64,000 bases of DNA. Origin: Eutrigla gurnardus (Eukaryota > Chordata > Actinopteri > Perciformes > Triglidae). Numbering within the stretch: position 1 is the first letter of the stretch; the number at the start of each line of letters is the position of its first letter. Below, one piece after another: positions 24,873 through 36,400 of the stretch. Where the stretch lies: NCBI GenBank assembly GCA_963514095.1, contig OY741265.1, positions 30,056,290 through 30,120,289 on the forward strand, written 5' to 3'. Under the pieces are notes generated by a model that made no database searches, had not been told where the DNA came from, and saw nothing but the letters and a program-made list of their open reading frames with translations. A program made the translations under genes and the position numbers.

Positions 24873-26693
24873 GTGTCTGTCCCCCGACCAACCAAATTAC
24901 TTCGGTCCAACAGAAGAGGGATTTCACATGAAAACCTAATAAAAATTAGCACTTCCGATGTAATAAAACAAAATAAGAGAATTAAATGTGGACTCTTAAA
25001 CATTAGGGGCCCTAGTTTCGTAGACCAGGCGCAGTCAGCTCTCAGCGCACCTGCGCCACGCCGACGGGGTCCGCCTGGACTTTGCAAGTTTTGTGCACCG
25101 CGCAGGCTCGCGCAGGCACACCTCCCGTCTCCCCCACCGGCGCAAGTGGGAAAGAGGGAGGAGAAGAAGGCGTGAGTGGGAGACGAGGAGGAGACGAGGC
25201 GTGGACTGGGATTAATACAGCCGATTCAGATCTTCACCAATCAAATGAGCTCCTCTCCTCACCTTTAATGCGTTAGGGGAGGTTCAGTGCAAGTTCCGTC
25301 ACTTGACAACCTGATGACAGAAGCAGCGCCGCCGCTCCCACCACGCTCATCACGCGCTGTGCGCGCGTATCATAATAATAACAATGCCGATATAATAAAA
25401 AACAGGAGAGAGAGAGGGAGATGTTTTGGTCCGAGAGGCTGAGTTTCCGTTACGCGTGCCATCCGCCTTTGATCTGACGTCAGATGTGACGGGACAATCT
25501 ATATAGATATAAATTCACGTGTTGATTCAATTAGTTGCATTAAATAGTGTTTGTTGTGATTATTTATTGCATTTAAATGTGCCTGGAACTGTGGAAACCT
25601 GCCTGTGAGGTCTCGGTGACGTGTCAGCCAAACTTCCACTCCGCCAGCTGTGATTCGCCTTGAATGAATGGACTTTATTTGCGCCTTGCGCCGAGAGTAG
25701 ACCAGGTCGGAGCTGGCGAGCTTTCAGCGCAGTCTCGGCAAGGCTTTTTGCCACGAAACTTCCGCTACGCCAAGCTGAATCTGTGACGCCTCCCCCTGCT
25801 GCGCCGCCACACCCATCTTGGCGCAGGCGATCCACCAAACTGCCAAACTGACCGTGCGCAAGGCTGCACGGGTCGAAACTTGCATTACGCCGGCTCCGCC
25901 ACCCTCCGTTGCCCTGCGCTGCGCCACGAAACTAGGGCCCGAGATCTCTCTCATCTAAAGCAGTATTAGTCAATGATTTAATATCAGATAATCATATTGA
26001 TTTATTCTGCCTGACTGAATCATGGCTGCGTGATGAAGACTATGTTTGCTTAAACAAAGCTAGTCCTCCCAGCGATATTAATACTCATATATCTCGAGGC
26101 AGCATACGTGGAGGAGGAGTTGCAGCCATTTTTGATTCAAGCTTGTCAATCAATCCGAAACCAAAACTAAATTATAATAATTCTCAGCCTTTCGCACCCA
26201 AACTGGAAAACAACGCAGCCAATTCTGTTTGTTATTGTGTATCGTGCTCCTGGTCCATATTCTGAATTCTTATCTGAATTTTCTGAGTTGCTATCAAGTT
26301 TAGTCCTTGAATCAGATAAAGTTATTATTGTGGGGGATTTTAATGTCCATGTGGACGTTGTAAATGACAGCCTTAGTGTAGCATTTACTTCATTTATAGA
26401 TTCTACTGGCTTCAGTCAGAGTGTACATAAACCAACTCACTGTCATAGCCACACTCTCGACCTCGTCTTATCTTATGGCGTTGAAATCAAAAACGTAATA
26501 ATCTTTCCTCAAAATTCTTCTTTATCTGACCATTACTTGATAACCTTTGACTTATTGCTGCTGGACTTCGCTCCTCTAGGAAAAAGCTACTACTCTCGGT
26601 GTCTATCGGATAGAGCAGTAGCTAAGTTTAAGGAAGGGATTCCGCCAGTCTTGAGTTTTCCATGTCTTAATGAAACAGAGGACTTCTATGTTA
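24873..26693 (+). pseudogene. L2 ORF2, endonuclease part only, interrupted and frameshifted
   Basis: An N-terminal stretch ending KCGLLNIR (about 24976-25006) is the usual start of an L2 APE-type endonuclease. After the 935-bp insertion the same frame resumes at 25942 with SLSSKAVLVNDLI, then DLFCLTESWLRDED. A frameshift near 26170-26200 moves it to the frame of VIVYRAPGPYSE (about 26226-26261). Further endonuclease blocks are VGDFNVHVD (about 26330-26356), HTLDLVLSYG (about 26451-26480) and SDHYLITF (about 26526-26549), which include catalytic Asp/Asn and the final Asp-His pair. The first conserved Asn is in LLNIR; the catalytic Glu is in TESWL. There is no reverse transcriptase, because the copy ends at about 26693. 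Confidence 0.82.
25007..25941. mobile_element. GC-rich TIR element (about 935 bp) in L2 ORF2, superfamily unresolved
   Basis: Perfect 15-bp inverted ends GGGCCCTAGTTTCGT (25007-25021) and ACGAAACTAGGGCCC (25926-25940). Flanking LINE coding sequence ends ...ATTAG and resumes AGATCT..., so the only duplicated flank is AG, with one extra G at the right end. The interior is GC-rich with many GCGCA/TGCGC motifs and a purine run (25402-25422). There is no transposase ORF. The duplication does not match the standard 8-bp (hAT), TA (Tc1), TTAA or TWA rules, so the superfamily is left open. Confidence 0.75.
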
Positions 26694-27378
26694 AAGGCGC
26701 CATATGTAAGAATGTGGCCAAAAAACGGTACGACACTCAAATTCACAACACTGCGGCGAGTCGTATCCGCCTCCCCCTCCACCCCCTCCCCTCCAGACTC
26801 GAGGTTGCCAGAGCTGTTGGCGTATCCTCCGTCAGCAAGCTGGACAGCGGCCGGATAACGAGTCGTTTCCCGTTTTTCGCTTCAAAATAAAAGAACGAAA
26901 AACGGAAAAATTACTCGTATCCCGTTATTCGTTTTAAAAATGGAAGACGACTCGTTAACTAATATTAGATATTGTGTTTATGAATGGGATTCGGGGATGA
27001 AATAACAGTGCCATTTTTCTTGCCGTATGTCTTTTTTATGCGGAAGGCACTGTGTTATGCCGCGAAATTACCTGAAAGCCTACCTGAGACATTTAGGGGG
27101 AGCTCTGAAACACTGTTCATAAACAGTTCAGCGTCTGACGCTCGGGTTTTGAAGTACACACGCACCAAAAGTGTTAAGACGCGGACATAAAAGCGGAGCC
27201 TCCGCCTCTTCGCCGCCGCCACTCTGTTGATCGCTGTTGATCGTCGGTGTGACTGCCGGGGTCGGCTGCGCTCTGACCGACCGGGAGCTGCTCCGTGAGT
27301 CGGTATCCAGCTCATGGAGCCTGCTAACAACAGCGATTAATTAACATAGTGTAGAGTTATGATTAGCGTAATGCGTAA
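26694..27378. other. Mixed repeat-like stretch with a hairpin and GC-rich promoter-like block
   Basis: Starts TTAAAGGCGCCATATG, the look of a TTAA-element end, but no partner end was found. An inverted repeat CCGTTTTTCG...CGAAAAACGG lies at about 26872-26908. A TATA-like ATAAAAG at 27187-27193 precedes a CpG-rich block ending in CCGTGAGTCGG near 27300. No coding gene is supported. Confidence 0.4.
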
Positions 27379-27919
27379 AGCCCAAGTTATGCTTCCGCGT
27401 CGACACAACGCAAGGGGGCTTGCGGACCCCTTACGTCCTTGCGGACCCCCCTTACGTCCAACGCAAGGGCCTGACGTGCACCTCAGCCCTTTACACCAAC
27501 GCAGCGGCATTGGCTGTGATTGGTCCGCTAACTACATCCGCTGGAGACCGCTATCCGGTTTCCACTCATAAACACCGCCATTTAAACTTTTAAAAGGCTA
27601 CTTTTATTGTTTGCACCTCGTTTTATTGTTTGCACCTTGTCGCTTTTGCACAAAGAAATAAAACACCAAGTTCTGAAAAATTGTGGATGTTTAGAGCCGG
27701 AAAGTAAACAAATAGGCTATAACGAGGATAACGACAATATACGTCAAGAGTCTCGGTCGGTCGGTCATTCTTTACAAAAAACATAGCGCCCTCTACCGGT
27801 GTGACATTGAATTGCATTTCGACGCGTAAACCCAACGCAGAACCATCACGGTCTCCAAGCAACTGTGTGGCCATTGCGTGGCCATTGCGTGATCACTACG
27901 CGGAAGCATAACCGAGCCT
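27379..27919. mobile_element. PIF/Harbinger-like MITE (541 bp)
   Basis: Inverted ends share GTTATGCTTCCGCGT (18 of 22 positions overall). The target duplication TAA is at 27376-27378 and 27920-27922. The interior contains a short direct duplication CTTGCGGACCCC (27419-27450) and ATTGCGTGGCC (27874-27893). No transposase. Confidence 0.8.
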
Positions 27920-27922
27920 TAA

Positions 27923-28435
27923 GTCTTTCCTGCTTCCTAGTGTTGCGCAGCCAGGTTTTCAACCTGCGCAAGGCTGGGAAAGAGCGCTCGGATGCCGCGG
28001 GGAGGCTAATGTGGGGGGCGGGGGACTTATCTGTCTAGGAGAAGTGTAGCCAATTCTGCATCCGATTTCAAATTCCTCTCAGCTTTCAACTGTCTCCACC
28101 GTTCAAATGCATCCCCTATAGACCCTCGCTTTGCCTCGGTTTTTATCTTGGCGTTTTTTGTCAATCATAACGAGCTCTTTTGGGTTTCGTTGCCTCCGCC
28201 ATTGTAGCTCAGTCGAAACTGGCAACCCGTGGTTGCTCGGCAGCTGAGACTCTACTGACTGCAATGATTTGTAGACGCCAGTGGGTGGCGCCACGTACCA
28301 AAACATGTTTTCAAAACATAAACATGATTTGCAGTCCGCAAAAGATTTTTTTAAATGTGAATATTTTGGCTGTACTGTTGTTGTTGGTGAGTTCAGTATG
28401 TTATATGATCATTATTCCTGAGTCTCTATGACATA
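27923..28435. other. Repeat-derived stretch; short minus-strand reading frame
   Basis: On the minus strand about 28170-28036 reads KRGSIGDAFERWRQLKAE and on to LLLDR before a stop. It has the regular, codon-like look of a protein fragment and resembles short ORFs I associate with fish transposons, but I cannot name the family. The remainder shows nothing. Confidence 0.35.
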
Positions 28436-28438
28436 TTA

Positions 28439-28927
28439 AGGTGTGTACACACCGGAAGAACTGCCCGACTCGCGTCGGTAAATGAAGTCGGGCTACTTAA
28501 TATGGCCGACTCAAACAACGACATGGGCGGTTCACACCTACGGAATTACAGCCGACGCCATACGTTCCGCGCTTGCGCGAGATGTAATGTCTCCAAAACA
28601 ACAGGCGGCGCTAATCTGTATTGTGGGCCAAAAAACACAAAAAACGGAAGTAGCCGGTCCTCTCTAGACCACCTTCTTCGATTCCACTGGTTATCTGGTA
28701 TGTTTACCATCGTCACCTCCGGGCTTCACTGATTCGCTCGTCAAGCTGCTAGCCTCCACCAATCAGAATGGTAAAAGAATGACCGACTCGAATGGCGGAT
28801 TACACATTTGAATCGGCTGAAATGAACGCCGACGTGGGCCGATTCGAGCGACCACACCAAGGAGACTCATGTCACGGACGCCGACTCTCTCAAAGACGCC
28901 GATTTTCAGTCCGGTGTGAGCCCGCCT
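28439..28927. mobile_element. TTA-flanked TIR element (489 bp)
   Basis: The left end AGGTGTGTACACACCGG and the inverse of the right end AGGCGGGCTCACACCGG match at 13 of 17. TTA duplicates are at 28436-28438 and 28928-28930. The interior is built from repeated GCCGAC/GACTCG motifs. The 3-bp TWA target suggests PIF/Harbinger. Non-autonomous. Confidence 0.7.
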
Positions 28928-28930
28928 TTA

Positions 28931-29400
28931 GGATGATTTTATGGGCGAAGCCCTGAGCACTATTGTTATTCAGTGGATTTTTTCCTAGTTTACATTATGG
29001 TCCATTTAGAGTCCAACAGACCTTGTTTTATTGTGTTGTGGTGATTCCATGAAGGTTAAACTTTGGATTCAGATGGTGAATAAGTTGTTGTTAGCCAGGT
29101 TTCTCCACAGTGTAAACAGGGATCTGGTCCATGCTAATGGATTCGGCTACCGTCCTGTTTATTTCCTGTGTTTCTGGTGACTTATCGTTGCTGATCAAAT
29201 AGAGTTGGTAGAGCAGGCTGCATCTGTTTCTGTCTTGCTGGTCGACTTTTCATACACAGTATCGTCTTATCCTGTTAAATTAACGTCTGATTATTATTAG
29301 CCATAGCTGGTAGCCGCTAGCTGAATGATAACATAACTTAACCGTACTTCAACATTGTTGAAACTAGAGCTTTACTGACTGACAGTGTTGAGAACTTGAA
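28931..29400. other. Non-coding flank of the BEL/Pao element
   Basis: No ORF or repeat end recognised. Confidence 0.55.
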
Positions 29401-29404
29401 CTAG

Positions 29405-29814
29405 TGTTGGAGCCATTTTGATATTTATGTTGCAAATTAAGTTAAGATTGATAACACGGTTGAAATAATTATAATATTTAAGTTTATGGAATATGGTTTA
29501 ATAGTATGGTGAATTAGGCCTATGGTTTAAAAATAACGTAATTCTATGTGTGAAAACGGATTGACTGCCGCAATCTGTCAAGCCAATGGAATGTGACGTC
29601 AGACGTTGTAGCTTGATATAGTGATGGGTTACCTAGGTTACCTATGACCATGTGAGGCGGAAGGGGCAAACAATTTTTCAACCGCGTGAATGCGATAGGG
29701 ACATCTATGTTTGTATTAACGAAGAAGGAACAAATAAATGGATCTATAATTTACGACGCGCGTTGTCCGGTTGTATCCGCTCCCAGAAGTGGCTGCTGGA
29801 AAGCTGCCACTACA
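29405..29814 (+). repeat. 5' LTR of the BEL/Pao element (410 bp)
   Basis: Begins TGTTGGAGCC and ends CCACTACA, the TG...CA form. It is identical to the 3' LTR except for G at 29664, where the 3' copy has T (37173). Confidence 0.97.
29583..29601 (+). promoter_or_regulatory. CCAAT box and perfect CRE palindrome in the LTR U3 region
   Basis: CCAAT at 29583-29587 and TGACGTCA at 29594-29601, 6 bp apart (also in the 3' LTR at 37092-37096 and 37103-37110). CREB/ATF and NF-Y sites placed this close are a common promoter arrangement. That they drive this element is an inference. AATAAA at 29733-29738 (37242-37247 in the 3' copy) is a candidate poly(A) signal. Confidence 0.5.
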
Positions 29815-30462
29815 TTAAGTTGAAAAATTGCCCATCCGAAACGTCGGACAAAGGAAACTGGCGGATTGCATCTTGGAGCTGTGCTTGGAAATACGCTGGA
29901 ACACATTCAGCATCAACTTGCTTCTTCGTGAGTACCCGGCGATTTCCATTGTCTTCAGAGACCCATGATACGATCAGACATTAGGAGAGACCGAAATGTT
30001 TGATGGGACAATCCGAATTGCGCAATCAAGACCCATACGATCGGACATCAGGAGAGAATGAAACGTTTGATGGGACAATCCGAATTGAGCAATCAAGACC
30101 CATACGATCAGACATCAGGAGAGATTGAAATGTTTGATGGGACAATCCGAATTGCGCGATCGCAGGAAGGAAGTATTTAAGCGATCGCTGAGATCCCGAC
30201 GTGTTAATTCAACGTGGACACTTTTAAGAATATTGCTTATGACAAACTAAGACTTCAGTAACTAAGCATAACCTGCAATAAATCTACAAAATAATTACGA
30301 TTTTGCAAATGAATAAATTATGCGCGCAACATATCTATAGGAACGAATAAACCGACGGCAAGAATTAAAGGAATTAAAGAAATTAAGACGCTGTTTATTT
30401 GTATGTTGATGCGACATGGGAAGGAATAATTATTTATAAAACGAAATAAAATAACCGAGATC
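29815..30462 (+). other. 5' leader of the BEL/Pao element
   Basis: Untranslated stretch between the LTR and the ATG. The first bases after the LTR (TTAAGTTGAAAAATTGCC) do not contain a TGG-starting primer-binding site complementary to any tRNA 3' end I can recognise. It carries the three-unit repeat at 29960-30163. Confidence 0.7.
29960..30163 (+). repeat. Three-unit tandem repeat in the retrotransposon leader
   Basis: Units 29960-30029 (70 bp, with a 3-bp insertion), 30030-30096 (67 bp) and 30097-30163 (67 bp). Each starts GACCCAT(GA)TACGATC and contains GTTTGATGGGACAATCCGAA. They are more than 90% alike. Placement between LTR and gag suggests a packaging or translation-control role, but this is not shown. 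Confidence 0.95.
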
Positions 30463-33400
30463 ATGTCTGAGGAAGAGGAGGCCATAGGCCCAGACACGGG
30501 TGAGCAACATCAGAGCAGACATGGGATTAAAGAGCTCAGCGCAACTCGTCGTGGCAAACTTGGGCACTGCACTCGAAAAATGAATGAGATTAATAATGAA
30601 ATAAGATTTGGTAGAGGAGATTCTGTTGCTGTGAAAGCACAATTGGAAGAGTTTCATAAAATATTGAAGACATTTAAAACATCTCATGAATCAGTTCAAA
30701 TGCTTTTATCTGATGACGTGAAAGAGAATGAAAATGTTGACTGGTATGAACCGAAGATAGCAAAGTTTAATGACTTTATTTGTCAAACCGAGATATGGTT
30801 AAGACGTCAGCAAGACCCACAATCACCTGATGATGTGCATGATAGTGTGTCAATGGTATCTAAGAGTAGTTCTAAAGCATCATCAGCTTATTCTGCGCGA
30901 ATTAAAATAGCTGTGGATAAAGCTGGTTTACTGGCCAGAGCTAAGTCATTGAGAGAGAAACACGAAATGGAAATGGAAACGGAAATGGAAAAGCTTAAAC
31001 TGCGAGCTAAAATGGAAGCATTTCAACTAAGAGAGGATCTTGCTGTCACAAACGCCAAACTGGAGGCCATAGAAGAAATTGATCCAACTGAAGCAACAGC
31101 AGGAATGGCTTTCAGACCTGAGGATGGTATGAACGCTTACCTGGAGAAATATATGGAGAAATCACACAGAACGGAGGAACCAATTTCCGAATCAGTGGAA
31201 AGCAGCAGAGTGGCAGGGATATCTCAGCCGGATTTCGTGGATCTGGGAGCAGTACCTAAAACACCATTACAGAGGGCTATGCGTGACGGCCTAGCCCAGA
31301 AATCAATGGCAGTACCGCAAACAACCACTGCTGCAACAACTAGGCTCAACTTATCAAGTGGAGGCACTAGAACTACTTCGACTCAACCAAGAAGAGCACA
31401 ATCTACTCCGGGAAGAGAACCATTAGAACCCCTAGATAACTCAGACTTGACAAATCTGCTTGTATCTGTTGTAGCCCAATCAGCACTTCCAAAGAAGGAA
31501 GTTCCTGTGTTCAATGGTAACCCCCTGGAATTTCAGTTGTTCATGCAAGCAATCAAATACAACATAGAAGATAAGACTGACAGTAACGAAGACCGACTTT
31601 ACTTTTTGGAACAATATACAGTCGGACAACCGAAAGAACTTGTCAGAAGCTGTTTTCACATGGACGCTGCGGAAGGATATGCTGAAGCCAAGCGCCTGCT
31701 CAAGCGACACTTTGGCAATGACTTTAAAATCACGACTGCCTATATGGAGAAGGCCTTAGACTGGACTGTAATCAGACCAGATGATGGAAAGGCACTTTAC
31801 AGTTATGCGTTATACTTAAGAAGTTGCTGTAATGCTGCCCAAAACCTTCAATACATGTCGGAACTTGACTTGCAATCCAATATGAAACAAATAGTCTCCA
31901 AGCTCCCATACAAACTCAGAGAGAGATGGAGAACAGTGGTATGTGACATTACGGAACAAACACAACAGAGGCCTAAATTCAATGATCTCGTCAGATTCAT
32001 TGAGAAACAGTCCAGAATATTGCAGGATCCGGTCTTTGGCGACATTCAAGACGTTCGCAGAGAAGCAAAGGTGAGAGCACCTACAGTGAACCTGCCCTAT
32101 AGAAAATCTGCCAGCAAGCAGAGCTTTCTCACTGCAGTCTCTCCAGTCACCACTAGTGCTGTTGCAAAAGCCAATGTAAAAGAAAAGATAAATCGATTTA
32201 GAAATGTCACTCCTTTCAATGAAAGTTATGCTTTTTCCAAACCCTGTGTTTACTGTAATAGAGAGCATGCAATGGAAAGATGTGAAGCAATGTCAAAACT
32301 CCCACACAAAGAGAAGATTGAATTTCTAAAGAAACATGGATTTTGTTTTGCCTGTTTGACAAAAGGACATCTCAGCAAAACATGTAAGAAACGCCTGACT
32401 TGCCACTCATGTGATAAGAAACACCCAACACTCTTACACATCGAAAACTGGCCAACAGATGGCGCCATAGACACTAAAGCACCTGTAGTAGCCATGAACA
32501 ATACTAGTGGTGGCACAGCCGTTCAAGCCAACTCTGTCACAGTTACCCTGCCACCAACCGACCAAACAGAGGCCGGCAATACAGACCACAAATTGGCAAT
32601 TGTACCCGTGATAGTGAAGGCGACCAAAGGTAGTCATGCCATAAAAACATATGCATTCCTGGATCCCGGGAGTTCCGCTACCTTCTGTACAGAAAAACTA
32701 ATGGAAGAACTGTCTGTCAGAGGGAGGAAAACAGAAATTCTGCTTCAAACCATGTGCTATGAAAAGCCAGTAAAAACCTTCAAATTATGTGGACTGGAAG
32801 TAAGCAGCCTTGATGGCAAAGACTTCATCGAACTCCCAGAGGTCTTCACACAATGCACAATTCCTGTAAGTGAAAAGAACATCCCAAGAGAAGAGGATCT
32901 AAAACAATGGCCTTACCTAAATGAGGTCAAACTGAACTCCATTGAAGCTGACGTGAGTCTGTTGATTGGGATGAACATCCCCAAAGCCATGGAACCACTC
33001 AAGGTCATCAACAGCCAGGACAATGGCCCGTATGCTGTCCTGACACACCTTGGATGGATAGTTAATGGCCCACTGGGAATTAGCTCACATGTAAACAAAC
33101 ATGGACGACCACAAATAATGACAAACAGAATATCAGTGGCTCGCTTGGGCGATCTTCTGATCCAACAGTACAATCAAGACTTCCCCGAATTGAGCTATGA
33201 GGAGAAAGACGAACATTCATTCGAAGATAAAAGATTTCTGCAAATCATGAAAGAATCTTTAAGGAAAAGAGACGGTCATTATGAAATCCGACTTCCTTTC
33301 CGTAAGGATGATCTTCGTATGCCAAATAATAGGCAAATGGCTGAACAAAGAGCATATGGCCTTAAGAAAAGACTTGAGAAGGATGAATCATTTAAGAAGG

Positions 33401-36400
33401 ATTACGTGTGTTTCATGAACGATGTCTTATTGAAAGGACATGCAGAGATGGTACCCGAAGAACAGCTCCACCGGACTGATGGGAGACTCTGGTACATTCC
33501 CCACCACGGAGTGTACCACAAACGTAAAAAAACAATCCGGGTGGTCTTCGACTGTACTTCGGCCTACAGAGGTACCTCTTTGAACACAGAGCTACTACAA
33601 GGCCCAGACCTTACAAACACCTTGCTAGGTGTACTTCTGAAGTTCAGACAGGAACCAGTAGCTGTGATGGGAGACATCGAAGGAATGTTCCACCAAGTGA
33701 AGATTCCTGAAACGGATGTGGACTTTCTGAGGTTCTTGTGGTGGCCAGGTGGCGACACTACTCAAGCACTGAGGGAATTTCGAATGACTGTGCATCTATT
33801 CGGTGCAGTTTCATCTCCCAGCTGTGCAAATTTTGCCCTCAAGCAGACAGCTGAGGATAATGAAGGGAAAGCCGATAGCTCAGCACTGAACACTATTCAT
33901 CACAATTTCTATGTGGATGACTGTGTTAAATCAGTTCCAGATGAAAACCAAGCCATTAGTCTGGTTCAGAACTTAAAGAAAATATGTGCCACTGGAGGAT
34001 TTAAACTTACCAAATGGACCAGCAACAGCCGTTCTGTCCTTGCATCTTTACCCGTAGAGGAAAAGGCAAAAGAAGTAAAGAACATCGACCTTGAGAAAGA
34101 CAAGCTTCCTGTGGAGAGAGCACTTGGCATGCGGTGGGATGTCGAGTCCGATACATTCTTCTTTGACATCACCCCGAAACAACAGCCAGTTAGTCGAAGG
34201 GGAATCTTGTCTGTGCTCAATTCTGTTTACGATCCTCTGGGATTCTTATCGCCAGTGATGCTCACAGGGAAACTGATACAGCAGGAGCTGTGTAAGATCA
34301 ACTGCGGAGGGGATGGGGAAATCCCACCTGCCCTTGCGTCAAAATGGAGCGAGTGGCAGAAAGATCTTCATGGGATTTCCGACTTCAGAATCGAAAGATG
34401 CTACAAACCCGTAGATTTTGATGTCACTGACACCCAATTACACCACTTCTGCGATGCCAGCGAAAGTGGCTATGGGACTGTCAGCTACATAAGATTTACC
34501 AGCGGAAGCAAACCTCCTCACATTACGTTAGTGATGGGAAAAGTGAGGGTTGCACCCCTAAAAGTGGTCACAATCCCCAGAATGGAGCTCACTGCAGCGG
34601 TTTTGGCCGCTCGTATTGACAATATGCTCAGGAAAGAACTGGGGCTTCAGATCTCAGACTCCTTCTTCTGGACTGATAGTACTTCTGTCCTGAAGTACAT
34701 TCTGAGTGACACTCAGAGATTCAAGACCTTTGTGGCTAACCGAGTATCCCTGATTCGTGACCTGACACAGAAATCCCAGTGGCGTCACATTAAGACTGAC
34801 CTCAACCCAGCAGACAATGCGTCTAGGGGAATGCGAGCTGATGCTTTTCTGAAAGAAAGATCTTGGCTTAACGGTCCAGACTTTCTGGCCAAATGCGAAG
34901 CTGACTGGCCGAAACTTTCCACTCAACCACTAGTACTTTCTGACAGTGACTCAGAGGTAAAGAAAACTGTTGTGGCCTTCGCAACAACAGTCCACGAAGA
35001 CCCTCTGACTCGCTTCATCGAATCCTTCTCATCATGGGACAAACTCATCAGATCTACGGCGTGGCTTTTGAAGTTCAAAGGGACCCTGAGACACTTGATC
35101 CAATTGAAAAAAGCATATACCTCACACAGTGCATCAGTTAAATCAGAATATGTGAAAGACAAGCAGCTATCTGACCAGCAACTGTCCGTGCAGGATTTTA
35201 CAGAAGCTGAGGAATCACTTGTTGCTTATGTTCAACAGAAAGCCTTCAGGGATGAAGTGAATGCCTTAAGAGCAGGCCAAGCTGTAAGAAGGAGTAGCAG
35301 ACTATACAAGTTGGACCCCATTCTTAGTGATGGAATACTGAGAGTGGGCGGTAGATTAAGTAAGTTGGCTATGCCGGAGGACTTCAAACACCCGGCTATT
35401 CTGTCTAATGTAGACCACTTCTCAAAACTTCTTCTGAACCACACCCACCATCTGGTTGGTCATTGTGGAAAAAATCAGATGCTTTCTAAGCTAAGAACAA
35501 AATATTGGATTCCCAAAGCCAATCAGGCTGCAAGGAAAATAACCCGCGATTGCACACTCTGCAGACGATGGCATGGCAGTGCTATGAAACAGAAAATGGC
35601 TGATTTACCGCTCATACGCATAACACCAGATCTCCCCCCGTTCACTCACACTGGCCTGGACTATTTCGGGCCCATAGAAGTCAAGAGTGGCCGTAGCCGG
35701 GTGAAGAGATACGGAGCCTTGTTTACATGTCTTGTCAGTAGGGCTGTACACTTGGAGATGGCTTACTCCATGGACACAGATTCATGTATCTCAGCCTTGC
35801 GAAGATTCATCTGCAGACGTGGTCAAATCAAAGAAATAGTTTCAGACAACGGAACAAATTTCATGGGCGCAGAGCGAGAATTAAAAGAGGCACTTGCTCA
35901 CCTGAACATGAATAAAATACAGGATTCAATGAATACAAAAGGCATCAAATGGAGTTTCAACCCGCCTTATGGTTCCCACCACGGAGGCGTGTGGGAACGT
36001 CTCATTCGTATCATAAAAAAAATCCTTTACTCCATCACAAAGGAACAGACCCTGAATGACGAATGTCTTCAAACTGCCTTGTGCGAAGTGGAGGCAGTTC
36101 TCAATGCCCGTCCCATTACAGTATCATCTGGAGACTCCAAAGATCCTGAACCCCTAACTCCAAACCACCTTCTGCTCTTGAAAGGAAAACCCATTCTTCC
36201 ACCCGGGCTCTTTTCCAAACAGGACAGCTACTCTAGAAGAAGGTGGAAACAGGTTCAGTACCTGTCAGACCTCTTCTGGAAAAGATGGACACGGGAGTAT
36301 CTCCCGCTAATGCAGGAGAGACAAAAATGGAATGAAGTCAAAAGAAACCTGAAACCTGGAGACATAGTACTGATCATAGATGAGACCTCTCCACGAAACT

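Larger units (their letters stand above)
22800..26693 (+). mobile_element. L2-type LINE carrying three nested insertions, 3'-truncated
   Basis: A sense-strand non-LTR retrotransposon with a 5' leader (about 22800-23027, boundary uncertain), ORF1 (23028-24776) and the start of ORF2 (24873-26693). Three TIR elements (23221-23738, 23881-24221 and 25007-25941) interrupt it. In each case the coding frame on the left flank continues on the right flank once one copy of the duplicated target is discounted, which fixes their boundaries. The match to ORF2 stops at about 26693, inside the endonuclease-to-RT linker, just where a TTAAAGGCGCC sequence begins. RT and the 3' end are not seen further on. Confidence 0.88.

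Noticed and set aside
24440..25087. 215-codon minus-strand ORF
   Set aside because: It is the antisense shadow of L2 ORF1 and the ORF2 start; the sense strand has the recognisable esterase and endonuclease motifs.
29652..29984. 110-codon ORF across the end of the 5' LTR
   Set aside because: It starts inside the LTR and ends in the leader, has no domain, and most of it is duplicated in the 3' LTR where it stops differently.
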